Origin: a virus
Direction: 5' to 3' (one strand)
DNA: 43,230 bases
IMG/VR virus record: IMGVR_UViG_3300031576_000116
Location: 1 to 43,230 of that record
The first letter of the stretch is position 1. Every line of letters begins with the position of its first letter. A program made the translations under genes and the position numbers. Of the stretch, positions 33,708-40,902 are shown one piece after another. The notes beneath the pieces are model-generated. The model was not told the DNA's origin, did no database searches, and was given only the letters and a program-made list of their open reading frames with translations.

Positions 33708-35153
33708 ATGCGATATGACATAGAGAAAATAAATGAACATGTCCGATCTTGTGGGGACAAAATTGGCTCTGAAAATCTGACCGAAACCGGGCAATCTTCG
33801 AGAAAAATAAAAATACAGGGACTGGCAAGAGAATTTCTAAAAGACAATCCATCGATAATAAATCTAAATTCTGAAATGTACGACTATGTATTAGGGTGCT
33901 ACCGAAAATACAAGGACGAGGCGCTAAGAAGTATAATCCACAAGTGGATATGCGAATATGAAATAGAAGATAAATTCAAGCGAACGGCTGCTAAAAAGGA
34001 ATTAGCAGAATATATTAAAGATGAAACATACCGAGAGTCTCGGGTTCTTAAGTTCTGGCAAGGCGAACATCCCAATACCCCTAGATTCGATCATCATGTA
34101 CCATTCAACAATGGCATACTAGACCTAATCTCCGCTATAGAGGGTAAGCCAGACCTGCGTATGCTTACTCCTTTGTACTTCTGCACTTACGTACTGCCTT
34201 ATGATTTCTTGCATGGACAGCAAAGTGATCTCTGGCTTACTGTATTAGAACAGATCCTGCCAGACGAAGAGGACAGGGCACTACTACAGGAATGGTTCGG
34301 ACTACATCTCATTACCGATGACATGTCCCAAAGGTATCGCTTAGATAATCAATACTTTATGGTGATGGAGGGCGCTGGCAGTAACGGCAAAAGCGTGATC
34401 CTGGCTGCCCTGGCTGCTATGGTGGGCGAGAACCAAGTAAGTCATGTAGCGCTAGAAATGCTACATCCAAGCGAAGGGTCACTGATACTATCGACTATAG
34501 GCAGTATAGCCAACATAACCGAGGAGCTGGACAAAAATGAGAATTTCCCAGAAGGATACATCAAGCAATTTGTTAGTAAGAACCCCATTACTGTGGACCG
34601 GAAATATAAATCAGCAATAACGCTCCGTCCTACGGCACTCTTAACTGTCTCAACTAACCAATTGCCGACTTTCATAGATCGGTCTAATGGCATATGGCGA
34701 AGATTACTGTTGCTAAGGTTTAGCCAGATATTTGAATTTGATAACAAAAATCCAGATTACAAGTGGGTGGATTGGTGGCAAGAAGGCGGGCATTTGCCTG
34801 GCATATTTAACTGGGCGTTGGGTGGCGCAGCCAAGATACTGCTAAACAGATCTATAACCGAGACCAAGCGAGTTAAGGAACACAGGGAGGAGCTTCGTAG
34901 GGATTCTAACCCAACTCTAGTATGGATAGAAGAAAACCTGATTAGTGGCGAAGACGAAAGCGCCACTGCGGCGCAAGTTTATGAGAAATATCGCGGTGCG
35001 CTGAAAGACGAGGGGCAATACCCCCTGGGATCTAGAAAATTCCTTAGTGAGGTGCGTCGTAAATTTCCGCATATCGACAACTCTAACTTTGTCTGGGAAT
35101 GCGGCAAGTCAACGCGTAAAATTCTTGGAATTAGACTAAGACTCACAGTGTAA
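33708..35153 (+). CDS. SF3 helicase (D5/P4-type primase-helicase C-terminal domain)
   Basis: 481 residues. The SF3 Walker A is GAGSNGKS (222-229), motif B includes NITEELD (about 263-269), and motif C is TVSTNQLP (about 317-324). The arginine finger region LLLLRFSQIF and a C-terminal winged-helix-like part follow. No AEP-type primase domain precedes the helicase; the N-terminal 200 residues are D5_N-like with HVPFNNGILDL. It would unwind phage DNA as hexamer at the origin. ATG follows TAGGAGAG. The genes around it are SSB and recombination genes, consistent with replication. Confidence 0.88.
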   Translation: MRYDIEKINEHVRSCGDKIGSENLTETGQSSRKIKIQGLAREFLKDNPSIINLNSEMYDYVLGCYRKYKDEALRSIIHKWICEYEIEDKFKRTAAKKELAEYIKDETYRESRVLKFWQGEHPNTPRFDHHVPFNNGILDLISAIEGKPDLRMLTPLYFCTYVLPYDFLHGQQSDLWLTVLEQILPDEEDRALLQEWFGLHLITDDMSQRYRLDNQYFMVMEGAGSNGKSVILAALAAMVGENQVSHVALEMLHPSEGSLILSTIGSIANITEELDKNENFPEGYIKQFVSKNPITVDRKYKSAITLRPTALLTVSTNQLPTFIDRSNGIWRRLLLLRFSQIFEFDNKNPDYKWVDWWQEGGHLPGIFNWALGGAAKILLNRSITETKRVKEHREELRRDSNPTLVWIEENLISGEDESATAAQVYEKYRGALKDEGQYPLGSRKFLSEVRRKFPHIDNSNFVWECGKSTRKILGIRLRLTV

Positions 35154-35211
35154 TCTCAGTTCGTGCCGACTCACGAAATATCACGAACTCACGCAAATTG
35201 GGGCTTCTCTA

Positions 35212-35301
35212 CCTTATTCTTTTCTCTACTTTACCCCCCTTTTTATATAACTTATTGATAATACAACAGTAGAGGAGAGGGAGAAAAAAAAAGAAATAAG
35301 G
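35212..35301. repeat. Polypyrimidine-polypurine inverted repeat
   Basis: CCTTATT (35212-35218) pairs with AATAAGG (35295-35301), and CTCTACT (35224-35230) pairs with AGTAGAG (35268-35274). Between them is a pyrimidine-rich strand and then a purine-rich tract with a run of nine A. The pattern can form a long imperfect hairpin or triplex. It follows the helicase gene, with TCACGAA copies just before it (35171 and 35181). Confidence 0.45.
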
Positions 35302-35313
35302 GAGGAAAACCCC

Positions 35314-35385
35314 ATGATTCGTAATGTAATTTGGTGTCATGTTGGCACCACTCTAGTGATTGATGATGCGCAGGTGTCTGGCTGA
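35314..35385 (+). CDS. Possible 23-residue peptide
   Basis: ATG at 35314 stands 8 bases after a perfect GGAGG, and opens a 23-codon frame ending in TGA. The peptide has no recognisable motif. The strong ribosome binding site is the only support. It may be a leader peptide or chance. Confidence 0.2.
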   Translation: MIRNVIWCHVGTTLVIDDAQVSG

Positions 35386-35653
35386 ATTTTCGATTAGCGG
35401 CGCGTTAATAGGGTCCGGTGGTAGAAGGACCCGCTTTTGGTGCTTGCGCTTGGACTGGGGTCCGTGGTTGAGTTGAGGGGGCATATGCCAGACTCTACCA
35501 ACCGCGAAAGAGGGCTAGCAAAGAACCCCATGGCGCGAGGCAACGGTGGCGCTGCCATCAGCGCGCTGTAGCAGTAAAAGTTTTTTGACTTTATTGATAA
35601 TGTTGTGTAGTACAAAATCATGAGTCATAGTGAGCATAGCGTGGTGCCAACAT
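35339..35653. other. Noncoding element bounded by 13-bp inverted repeats, candidate structured RNA
   Basis: ATGTTGGCACCAC (35339-35351) and GTGGTGCCAACAT (35641-35653) are perfect inverted repeats enclosing 289 bases without a convincing gene. Inside are several short stems: GGGTCC/GGACCC (35411-35416 and 35427-35432), the palindrome GGCATATGCC (35480-35489), and GCGCTG-CCAT-CAGCGC with a following T6 run. A 28-residue ORF with GAGGGGG upstream starts at 35485. The stretch could be a structured RNA, a small mobile element or a regulatory region. I see no tRNA. Confidence 0.4.
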
Positions 35654-35709
35654 ATGGCAGCCTTGTTCATGTGGCGTGGCGTCACGAATCGCGTTAGAGG
35701 GGAATGAAT

Positions 35710-36153
35710 ATGCTGAAGAACGAATTCGACGAGACAATCAATCGTCTGTCAGTGCTTCGTTACAGCGACAGGGTTTTACATCAACAGAAGCTATTAGAAG
35801 AATACTTCTTACCTCTCCGAACTTTCGACGTTACTTCTCTGAAAAAATCAGTAGAAACAATTCTGGCGACAACGGAGGAATTCCCGACGATTCATCGGCT
35901 CGTGGAGGAGACAAAGAAAAATAGCGTAAAGCCACTAAACAAGAGGGATTGCTCACAGTGTGATAGGGGTATGGTGCGATTCGAGTCAGAGGGGTTTGTC
36001 TATGCAGCTCGATGCACGTGTAACGACGGGACCAGATATAGTCCAGAAATCCCTCTGTTCAGAAACTTCAGCGAAAAATACCAAATGGAATACAATTTCA
36101 AGGATCGGCTATGGCGGCGCAAGGCGGATATGATTAGCCAAGAGGGGGCATAG
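35710..36153 (+). CDS. Replication-associated protein with a CxxC zinc ribbon
   Basis: 147 residues from ATG at 35710 (35704 is an alternative two codons upstream but too close to the GAGGGG). The N-terminal half is helical (FDETINRLSVLRYSDRVLHQQ...FPTIHRLVEETKK), similar in layout to phage helicase-loader N-termini with a FPT motif. The C-terminal half carries CSQC and CTC (around residues 80-103) as a zinc-ribbon candidate. It is between the helicase gene region and SSB, so a loader or replication accessory function is plausible but not shown. Confidence 0.6.
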   Translation: MLKNEFDETINRLSVLRYSDRVLHQQKLLEEYFLPLRTFDVTSLKKSVETILATTEEFPTIHRLVEETKKNSVKPLNKRDCSQCDRGMVRFESEGFVYAARCTCNDGTRYSPEIPLFRNFSEKYQMEYNFKDRLWRRKADMISQEGA

Positions 36154-36154
36154 A

Positions 36155-36571
36155 ATGCCGTACAATTACGTTAAAGATGTTAACCAAGTTGTATTAGAGG
36201 GGACCGTTGGGAAAGATCCTAAGTTTATTGAGAATGAAAGATACGTAATGGCGCGGTTTAGCCTGTCGACTGTGCGGTCATCGAAGAATCGCGACGGGGC
36301 ATGGGTTAAAATATATACCTGGCACAGGGTGTTGGCATGGGGTGATGTAGCCAAAGAAATGCGGGACATCTCCAGGGGGGAGAGATGGCGGATAGAGGGC
36401 AGAATAGAAGAAAACAATTGGGAAAAGGACGGGGTCAAGCGCAAGAGCACGCAGATTAGAGCATTCGTTGCGATTAGATTGTCTAATTCCTTGGATGCCC
36501 CAGGACCATCTCCCGCCATTCCGGTGCCAGATAATTTTGATGCCAAAGGATCCGATGAGGAGCCATGGTAA
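36155..36571 (+). CDS. ssb: Single-stranded DNA-binding protein
   Basis: 138 residues. NQVVLEGTVGKDPKF (about 10-24) opens the OB fold, followed by ARFSLSTVRSSKNRDG, WHRVLAWGDVAKEM and GERWRIEGRIEENNW, all in order as in SSB family proteins. The C-terminus ends in an acidic DEEPW tail, a partner-binding tip similar to bacterial SSB (usually DDDIPF). ATG at 36155 is 1 base after the previous stop. It protects single strands in replication and recombination. Confidence 0.9.
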   Translation: MPYNYVKDVNQVVLEGTVGKDPKFIENERYVMARFSLSTVRSSKNRDGAWVKIYTWHRVLAWGDVAKEMRDISRGERWRIEGRIEENNWEKDGVKRKSTQIRAFVAIRLSNSLDAPGPSPAIPVPDNFDAKGSDEEPW

Positions 36572-36786
36572 TGAGAGTCGCAATACATTTTGACAAGTCC
36601 GAATTAGATATGATTCCGGTAGTTGTTAGGTTACCGGAACTTTTATCAGAACTAACAGAATTCCAGAACAAGTTGCATTGGTGGTGGGACGAAGAACATG
36701 GGTTTAAGACGGCAGATGAGGCCATAAAGGCAGTGTGGGAGCTGTGGGACAGTAGACTGGCCGGGCTCGTGGACAGTGCGAAGTGA
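36571..36786 (+). CDS. Small hypothetical protein downstream of ssb
   Basis: 71 residues from ATG at 36571 (one base overlaps the ssb stop; an ATG at 36565 adds two residues). Mixed alpha, with WWWD and AIKAVWELWD helices; acidic. No family recognised. The stop overlaps the next GTG start. Confidence 0.5.
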   Translation: MRVAIHFDKSELDMIPVVVRLPELLSELTEFQNKLHWWWDEEHGFKTADEAIKAVWELWDSRLAGLVDSAK

Positions 36787-36968
36787 AGCCTGACCAAAAG
36801 AACATCTCCGCTATCATGTATTTTCTGCGTGAATCCAAGATTGCGTTAGATGACCATGCTTACAAGGGCAAAGCCGATGTGGATTTCGGCAAGGAATTCA
36901 TGGAGGAATTCGTAGAGCGTGTGTGGGCGCTATTAAAAGAATTAGGGGTCAATAAGCCGGAGCTTTAG
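36783..36968 (+). CDS. Small hypothetical protein
   Basis: 61 residues, helical, acidic. GTG at 36783 overlaps the preceding stop as GTGA. Contains a KEFMEEFVERVWALLKELG helix. Probable small accessory protein; no motif. Confidence 0.45.
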   Translation: MKPDQKNISAIMYFLRESKIALDDHAYKGKADVDFGKEFMEEFVERVWALLKELGVNKPEL

Positions 36969-37072
36969 TAGACGGGATTAGGTTGACGCGGGAGGGGGAG
37001 TTTGCTCAACCAATGAATTGCTGGATGCTGACAAAAAAGCTGTGGATTGCGATACTACATTAAATAAATATC

Positions 37073-37118
37073 TAAGATTGCAGGTGCATCGTGATTGATA
37101 ATAAAATTGCTAAATGGG
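37073..37118. repeat. 46-bp direct repeat, left copy
   Basis: Matches 38132-38177 with a single mismatch (45 of 46 identical). It begins TAAGATTGCAGG and ends GCTAAATGGG. Between the two copies lies a cassette with three genes. The right copy includes the start of a small membrane-protein gene, and the left copy carries the same first nine codons but no functional continuation. Confidence 0.85.
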
Positions 37119-37124
37119 GTAAAA

Positions 37125-37433
37125 ATGCAAAACAAAGAAACAGAGCATTTAGCCGGTAAATTTGTTCTATTGACCACGGACCATACCCGCCGAGGGGTAT
37201 TTGCCGGAAAGTTGATTGAGCATTCCGGGACAACTGCTAGACTGTCTGATGCTCATATGGTGATATATTGGAGTTCATCCGTTAGAGGGTTGTTGGGTCT
37301 TGCGGCCAATGGGCCGGATGACAAATGCAGAATTACCGCCGCTGTGCCTGAAATATATCTCGAGGGGGTAGACTGCATCATGGCTATTTCCGAAAAAGCC
37401 TTTCCGCGATGGGATAAAGTGCCGTGGAAATAA
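37125..37433 (+). CDS. DUF6948-like phage protein
   Basis: 102 residues from ATG at 37125 (GGGG upstream). It carries the pattern of this small phage family: a TARLSDAHMVIYWSS segment, GLLGLAANGP near residue 65-74, CRITAAVPEIYLEGVDCIM, and a C-terminal W(D)KVPWK tail. Function unknown. In metagenomic phages it commonly stands next to a Gly-Tyr-repeat protein, as here (recall, not checked). It is the first gene inside the direct-repeat cassette. Confidence 0.6.
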   Translation: MQNKETEHLAGKFVLLTTDHTRRGVFAGKLIEHSGTTARLSDAHMVIYWSSSVRGLLGLAANGPDDKCRITAAVPEIYLEGVDCIMAISEKAFPRWDKVPWK

Positions 37434-37846
37434 TAAAACAAGAATGGCTTGACGCCGCTAAGAAAGCTAGTGCTTGCGAGATTAGATTAAACGAATATCG
37501 AGCGGGCACGCCCATATCTGTGCCGACATTTAGCGATGCAATTTGGATTATAGATAATCTGCCGGAAATAAAATTAAGATTGCCGATAATCTGGTATTTG
37601 CATGGTGTTGGCTATGGATATGGCATTGGCTATGGCGTTGGCTATGGCGGTGGCTATGGCGATGGCTATGGCGTTGGCTATGGCGGTGGCTATGGCGTTG
37701 GCTATGGCGGTGGCGATGGCTATGGCGTTGGCTATGGCGTTGGCTGTGGCGGTGGCTATGGCGTTGGCTATGGCGGTGGCGATGGCGATGGCTATGGCGA
37801 TGGCTATGGCGTTGGCTGTGGGAATAATCCCATAAAATTTGAATAG
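37424..37846 (+). CDS. Gly-Tyr-repeat protein
   Basis: 140 residues. A normal N-terminal domain (1-58, about FSDAIWIIDNLPEIKLRLP) precedes a C-terminal domain of about 72 residues built from GYG-V/G/D/I units, ending in NNPIKFE. The repeats would form a flexible or amyloid-like surface. The underlying DNA is a tandem array of 6-base units (GGCTAT/GGCGTT/GGCGGT). GTG at 37424 overlaps the previous gene. Function not established; binding or stickiness is inference. Confidence 0.65.
   Translation: MEIIKQEWLDAAKKASACEIRLNEYRAGTPISVPTFSDAIWIIDNLPEIKLRLPIIWYLHGVGYGYGIGYGVGYGGGYGDGYGVGYGGGYGVGYGGGDGYGVGYGVGCGGGYGVGYGGGDGDGYGDGYGVGCGNNPIKFE
37604..37821. repeat. Hexanucleotide-type tandem repeats within the Gly-Tyr protein gene
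   Basis: More than 30 consecutive 6-base units of the type GGCTAT, GGCGTT, GGCGGT and GGCGAT. Because the unit is a multiple of three, frames other than the real one also remain open (a run of Ala/Met/Val in another frame), which explains the extra long ORFs here. Length changes by slippage would keep the frame in multiples of two codons. Confidence 0.9.
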
Positions 37847-38153
37847 CTGCACATGCAGATCGGAGGTTGCGGTGTCATTTGACAACATAAATGTCGGCGA
37901 TATCGTGCAAGTGGATTGGATTGACCATTGGGGGTGTAACATTTCCGGCTGGGCTGATTCATCAAAAATTAGGGCGAAACCATACTCATTTAAGAGTGCG
38001 GGGTTTGTTTTGTTCCAAGATGAAACAGTAATTGTGTTATCAATATCTGTTAGCTTGGAAAAAAACATAAATAATGCTTTAGACTGTATGGCGACTGCCG
38101 GCATTATAAAAAGTGCTATAACCAAAATAAATAAGATTGCAGGTGCACCGTGA
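37839..38153 (+). CDS. Small hypothetical protein of the cassette
   Basis: 104 residues, TTG or ATG-like start at the head (start 37839 is in the frame; upstream GGAGG-type site is unclear). Mixed beta (SFDNINVGDIVQVDWIDHW, SH3-like start) and C-terminal helix with SLEKNINNALDCM. Its last codons (NKIAGAP) lie in the right direct repeat. Function not recognised. Its start is uncertain because ATTTGAATAG precedes it. Confidence 0.45.
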   Translation: MNSCTCRSEVAVSFDNINVGDIVQVDWIDHWGCNISGWADSSKIRAKPYSFKSAGFVLFQDETVIVLSISVSLEKNINNALDCMATAGIIKSAITKINKIAGAP

Positions 38154-38177
38154 TTGATAATAAAATTGCTAAATGGG
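38132..38177. repeat. 46-bp direct repeat, right copy
   Basis: Right-hand partner of 37073-37118. It spans the end of the 104-residue cassette protein and the first nine codons of the 46-residue membrane protein, so the same DNA serves two genes in the right copy. The single mismatch is in the Pro/Ser-like codon before the stop. Confidence 0.85.
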
Positions 38178-38290
38178 CAACGATTCTAGCCGCGGTTCTG
38201 TTGGCTGTCCTGTGGTCGTATTATTCCAACAGGAGCTACAACGATGTCCCGCCGCCAGAAACCGTGATAGACGTTCACACGAGACCCTAG
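38150..38290 (+). CDS. Small single-pass membrane protein
   Basis: 46 residues from GTG at 38150, overlapping the preceding stop as GTGA. A transmembrane segment spans about 10-26 (ATILAAVLLAVLWSYY), with a short extracytoplasmic or cytoplasmic tail rich in Pro. The first nine codons are repeated upstream at 37091 in the left repeat copy, without the membrane segment. It may be the ancestral gene split by insertion. Confidence 0.5.
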   Translation: MIDNKIAKWATILAAVLLAVLWSYYSNRSYNDVPPPETVIDVHTRP

Positions 38291-38303
38291 GGAGGGCAAA
38301 GGT

Positions 38304-38483
38304 ATGTTGTCTGAGTTTATCATTTTTTTTATCGTCAATCTCTGCTATGAAAATGGCTTTTTGACCAGGGAGGAATTCCTGGGCTGCACCAGCACGACAA
38401 TCGACTGCGTGGAAAGATATGTCTATAAAAATCCCAATAGCATGGCTTTCACTGTTTGCTTCGAGGAGCACGCGGATCCGTGA
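38304..38483 (+). CDS. Small Cys-rich protein with N-terminal hydrophobic segment
   Basis: 59 residues. A strong ribosome binding site (GGGAGGG then AAAGGT) precedes ATG at 38304. The N-terminus (MLSEFIIFFIVNLCY) is hydrophobic, like a signal anchor, and the rest has four Cys (positions 14, 26, 34 and 52), able to pair as disulfides. Possibly exported. No family recognised. The stop overlaps the next GTG start. Confidence 0.5.
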   Translation: MLSEFIIFFIVNLCYENGFLTREEFLGCTSTTIDCVERYVYKNPNSMAFTVCFEEHADP

Positions 38484-39358
38484 CAAAAAAGGTTGACATT
38501 TTGTCAACAATACGAAGGGACAAAATCAGCACCGGCTTTGGCACTGGCCCAGCAGATCCAGACTTAGACATATTTTACTCTGAATTCCTAATCAAATACA
38601 TGGACCGGTCCAAGATGATTTGGTCTGGCGATACCGGAGATTCCGCGCACAGGACTGGGTCATTCTGGTATATGTACGCCAGGATGCATCCTACCGTGAC
38701 AGAAAGCTGTTATTTTTCCAGCGCTATGCGATCTATGGAATCGGAAAAATATTTATACTTGCGGCATCCTAACCTAAAAGTGGATGCTAGTTTAGTGGGA
38801 TGGGGAGAAATAAAATCTTGGATCAACAAGGTGCTGAGAATTAATATCCTAAAGATCCCCCAAGGGCAGATACCATTCATGGTTTCTAGGGACAATTTAA
38901 TCCCACTAATTCTAGCTTGCGGGACAACATATCGAGATTTGCGTCCGCATTTAATTCGCATGGTAAAATATTTCTGCAAGCGATTTGGTATGCTGCCGAA
39001 CATCACGGACTTCTTGATGCCGCAACACTGGGCGGCGCTTTTCCGGGCCCTGCGCTGGTGGTGGATGCGCCCAGTCTTGTGGATTGGGGATTTCTGCCTG
39101 CTAATCGAGGCGGCCATACAAGTATATTTTAAGGACAAGAACGATACTAGTGATAAATTAAATACCAGTATGCTTATTGATTTCTCTAATTATAAATACA
39201 GAACATGGATTTCTATGCTATGTATGTTAATATATAAGAAATTAGACGTTAAGTATGTTTATGATTATTATTATGAGATTTATCCAAGACAGGCTAGTTT
39301 GGCGTCGTTGCCGCTGAACAAGGTAGCTGCGCCGTGGATTGGGGAAGCGTTTGGTTAA
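38480..39358 (+). CDS. Phage protein of unknown function, 292 residues
   Basis: Begins at GTG 38480 overlapping the upstream TGA (a longer in-frame start at 38456 is less likely). Notable stretches: GFGTGPADPD near 20-30, WSGDTGDSAHRTGSFWYMYARMHP near 48-71, and Trp/Arg-rich ALRWWWMRP near 195-203. The sequence is not signal-bearing. Asp/His-rich DTGDSAHRTG could be a metal site, but nothing shows an enzyme. Followed by a small basic protein gene. Confidence 0.45.
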   Translation: MTKKVDILSTIRRDKISTGFGTGPADPDLDIFYSEFLIKYMDRSKMIWSGDTGDSAHRTGSFWYMYARMHPTVTESCYFSSAMRSMESEKYLYLRHPNLKVDASLVGWGEIKSWINKVLRINILKIPQGQIPFMVSRDNLIPLILACGTTYRDLRPHLIRMVKYFCKRFGMLPNITDFLMPQHWAALFRALRWWWMRPVLWIGDFCLLIEAAIQVYFKDKNDTSDKLNTSMLIDFSNYKYRTWISMLCMLIYKKLDVKYVYDYYYEIYPRQASLASLPLNKVAAPWIGEAFG

Positions 39359-39369
39359 TAGGGGGGATT

Positions 39370-39510
39370 ATGTCGGTAAAAAAGGTTGGAAAAAAGTTTG
39401 TGGTAACCAGCAAGTCGGGTGGGCAAGTGCTTGGTCACCACTCAACCAAAAAGGGGGCGCTTAAGCAATTGAGAGCCATTGAGGCTAGCAAGTCCAGGCG
39501 GGGCAAGTAG
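39370..39510 (+). CDS. Small basic protein
   Basis: 46 residues, strongly basic (about 14 Lys/Arg). SVKKVGKKFVVTSKSGG (2-18) then LGHHSTKKGALKQLRAIEASK. GGGGGG precedes the ATG at 39370. Proteins of this small size and pattern recur in metagenomic phages (recall). A nucleic-acid-binding role is likely from charge alone. Confidence 0.5.
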   Translation: MSVKKVGKKFVVTSKSGGQVLGHHSTKKGALKQLRAIEASKSRRGK

Positions 39511-39538
39511 GACACAAGTCAGCTGGACCCTCTGGGGG

Positions 39539-39952
39539 ATGGCAGTGGGGGAGAACAACAAAGAGCAGGTGCTGTGGTCTGCCGTAGTTCTGCAGACACT
39601 CAAGGATTGTGCCCAAAATTATAAAAGCCGCAAAAAACATGACCTGATAGTGGCGCGCATGAAGCGCAACGAGGAGCCCAGGGGGGGTGAATGGGATTAC
39701 CATGCCAAAATGCTGCGCGAAGCTAGGCTAGAATTAAAACAAATACATGGGGACATAAAAAACTCCAGCTTTGATGCCATTTGCGAGTATGCCGGGTGCG
39801 ACCCTGTTGTGGTGAGGCTGTATTGTGCTAGGCTATTGTCTGGAGATATCGAACCAGAAGCGGTTACGACCGGCGTCGCTTCCGGGGGAGCAGGCCCAAT
39901 TGGATGGTTTATACCGCGCCAAAAAGCAAATAATGATCCACCAGGCGGGTAG
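39539..39952 (+). CDS. Hypothetical protein with possible helix-turn-helix
   Basis: 137 residues from ATG at 39539. Basic N-terminal half (DCAQNYKSRKKHDLIVARMKR) and a helical segment SSFDAICEYAGCDPVVVRLYCARLL (about 81-105) that could form a helix-turn-helix. C-terminal 25 residues are Gly/Ala-rich. Might be a DNA-binding regulator; no clear family. Confidence 0.5.
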   Translation: MAVGENNKEQVLWSAVVLQTLKDCAQNYKSRKKHDLIVARMKRNEEPRGGEWDYHAKMLREARLELKQIHGDIKNSSFDAICEYAGCDPVVVRLYCARLLSGDIEPEAVTTGVASGGAGPIGWFIPRQKANNDPPGG

Positions 39953-40190
39953 GGTTTTTCAAATTTCTACACTGCACAACGGGTTTTTGCTGAAATATGA
40001 TTACCCTGGGCTAGATCACCCCGCTCAAATCATGGCTTGCGGTGGCGATGATTTAGTATATTATCTTAAGGGGTGGTTAGAATCATTAGAAACAGATACA
40101 CTGGAGGTAGAGGACGATGGCTATGTACTCAGCGACGAAATCAAAGAGAAAACCAAAAAAACCAAAAAAGTCACGCAAGCCGGTCACTAG
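39933..40190 (+). CDS. Small hypothetical protein with Lys-rich tail
   Basis: 85 residues from ATG at 39933, overlapping the upstream gene. The core (about 5-60) is mixed beta/alpha with LLKYDYPGLDHPAQ. The last 20 residues are Lys/Thr-rich (KEKTKKTKKVTQ). Unknown function. Confidence 0.45.
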   Translation: MIHQAGRVFQISTLHNGFLLKYDYPGLDHPAQIMACGGDDLVYYLKGWLESLETDTLEVEDDGYVLSDEIKEKTKKTKKVTQAGH

Positions 40191-40201
40191 TAGGTAACCC
40201 T

Positions 40202-40501
40202 ATGATGCCAGAGCAGGTCAGATTAGTGACTCGGAGTGGAAAAACATTCTTACATGTGTTGCGTGAATCTGAGGGGGTTTTCTGGGGTATGCGGTGGCAG
40301 TACCGAGCCGACAATAGGCGTCGGTGGGAATGCATCGACGACAATGTAACCAAGTGGGTGCCTTATGGTTTCAAAGAAGTTGATGACCCAGCTAAACTGT
40401 TGGACCCAGAAGAGATTCAATACGCTACACCCGAGTCACTAGACCTGCGAGGCGTTATATCGAAAAGGTTATCATGCCAGGGGAACGAAACTATTCACTG
40501 A
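40202..40501 (+). CDS. Hypothetical protein upstream of rusA
   Basis: 99 residues from ATG at 40202 (ATGATG, the second ATG also possible). Trp/Arg-rich WGMRWQYRADNRRRWECIDD (near 30-50). It overlaps the RusA start region by 28 bases. Function unknown. Confidence 0.5.
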   Translation: MMPEQVRLVTRSGKTFLHVLRESEGVFWGMRWQYRADNRRRWECIDDNVTKWVPYGFKEVDDPAKLLDPEEIQYATPESLDLRGVISKRLSCQGNETIH

Positions 40502-40902
40502 GAATTAAAATCTGTGGGCTGCCCGAAACGCCAAATCAAACTAGGCATTGGGCACATCGTATGCGCCACAATATGAAATGGCAAAGAGACATTCACAAAT
40601 CTATTGGCAGGAATAAGCCGCCAAAACCATTAACGAAAGCCATGGTCAAATATATTAGGGCTTCCGCTTACGAACCAGACTTTGATAACATGGTGGCGTC
40701 ATTCAAGCCCGTGCAGGATGCACTAGTATCTTCTGGCGTCTTGGCAGATGATAACCCGGCCGTCATCCGGGTTGAGTACGAGTGGCGGCATGCCCCGCCA
40801 AAGGGCGGCTATATCGAGGTGGCGGTAAGTGAGGATATCGTCGATAAAACTACTGGGGTACCAAATCAGAATACACTCAGTCAGGGACCTGCAGGAAAAT
40901 AA
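40474..40902 (+). CDS. RusA-like Holliday junction resolvase
   Basis: 142 residues. The diagnostic segment reads EPDFDNMVASFKPVQDALV (67-85) and GVLADDNPAV (88-97). The acidic residues Asp69, Asp71, Asp82 and Asp92/93 and Lys78 fit the RusA metal site. The enzyme cuts four-way junctions to clean recombination intermediates before packaging. AAGG is 6 bases before the ATG. Pairs functionally with RecE/RecT. Confidence 0.85.
   Translation: MPGERNYSLRIKICGLPETPNQTRHWAHRMRHNMKWQRDIHKSIGRNKPPKPLTKAMVKYIRASAYEPDFDNMVASFKPVQDALVSSGVLADDNPAVIRVEYEWRHAPPKGGYIEVAVSEDIVDKTTGVPNQNTLSQGPAGK

Noticed and set aside
35400-35600. tRNA or tmRNA gene in the noncoding element
   Set aside because: Stems such as GGGTCC/GGACCC are present, but no cloverleaf, no T-loop GGTTCGA-type motif and no anticodon arm could be placed.
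35394-35621. 75-residue - strand ORF in the noncoding element
   Set aside because: No ribosome binding site or motif; the stretch shows RNA-like stems instead.
35676-35924. 82-residue ORF overlapping the zinc-ribbon gene
   Set aside because: It overlaps the 35710-36153 gene over most of its length in another frame, lacks a good ribosome binding site and its composition is Arg/Ser-rich as expected from a shadow frame.
37602-37821. CRISPR array
   Set aside because: The repeats are contiguous six-base units inside a coding frame, with no spacers and no cas genes.
37574-38125. 183-residue - strand ORF and 77-residue + strand Ala/Met ORF over the repeats
   Set aside because: Both are produced by the six-base repeat, which keeps several frames open; the Gly-Tyr frame has an N-terminal domain, an overlap-coupled start and a sensible end.
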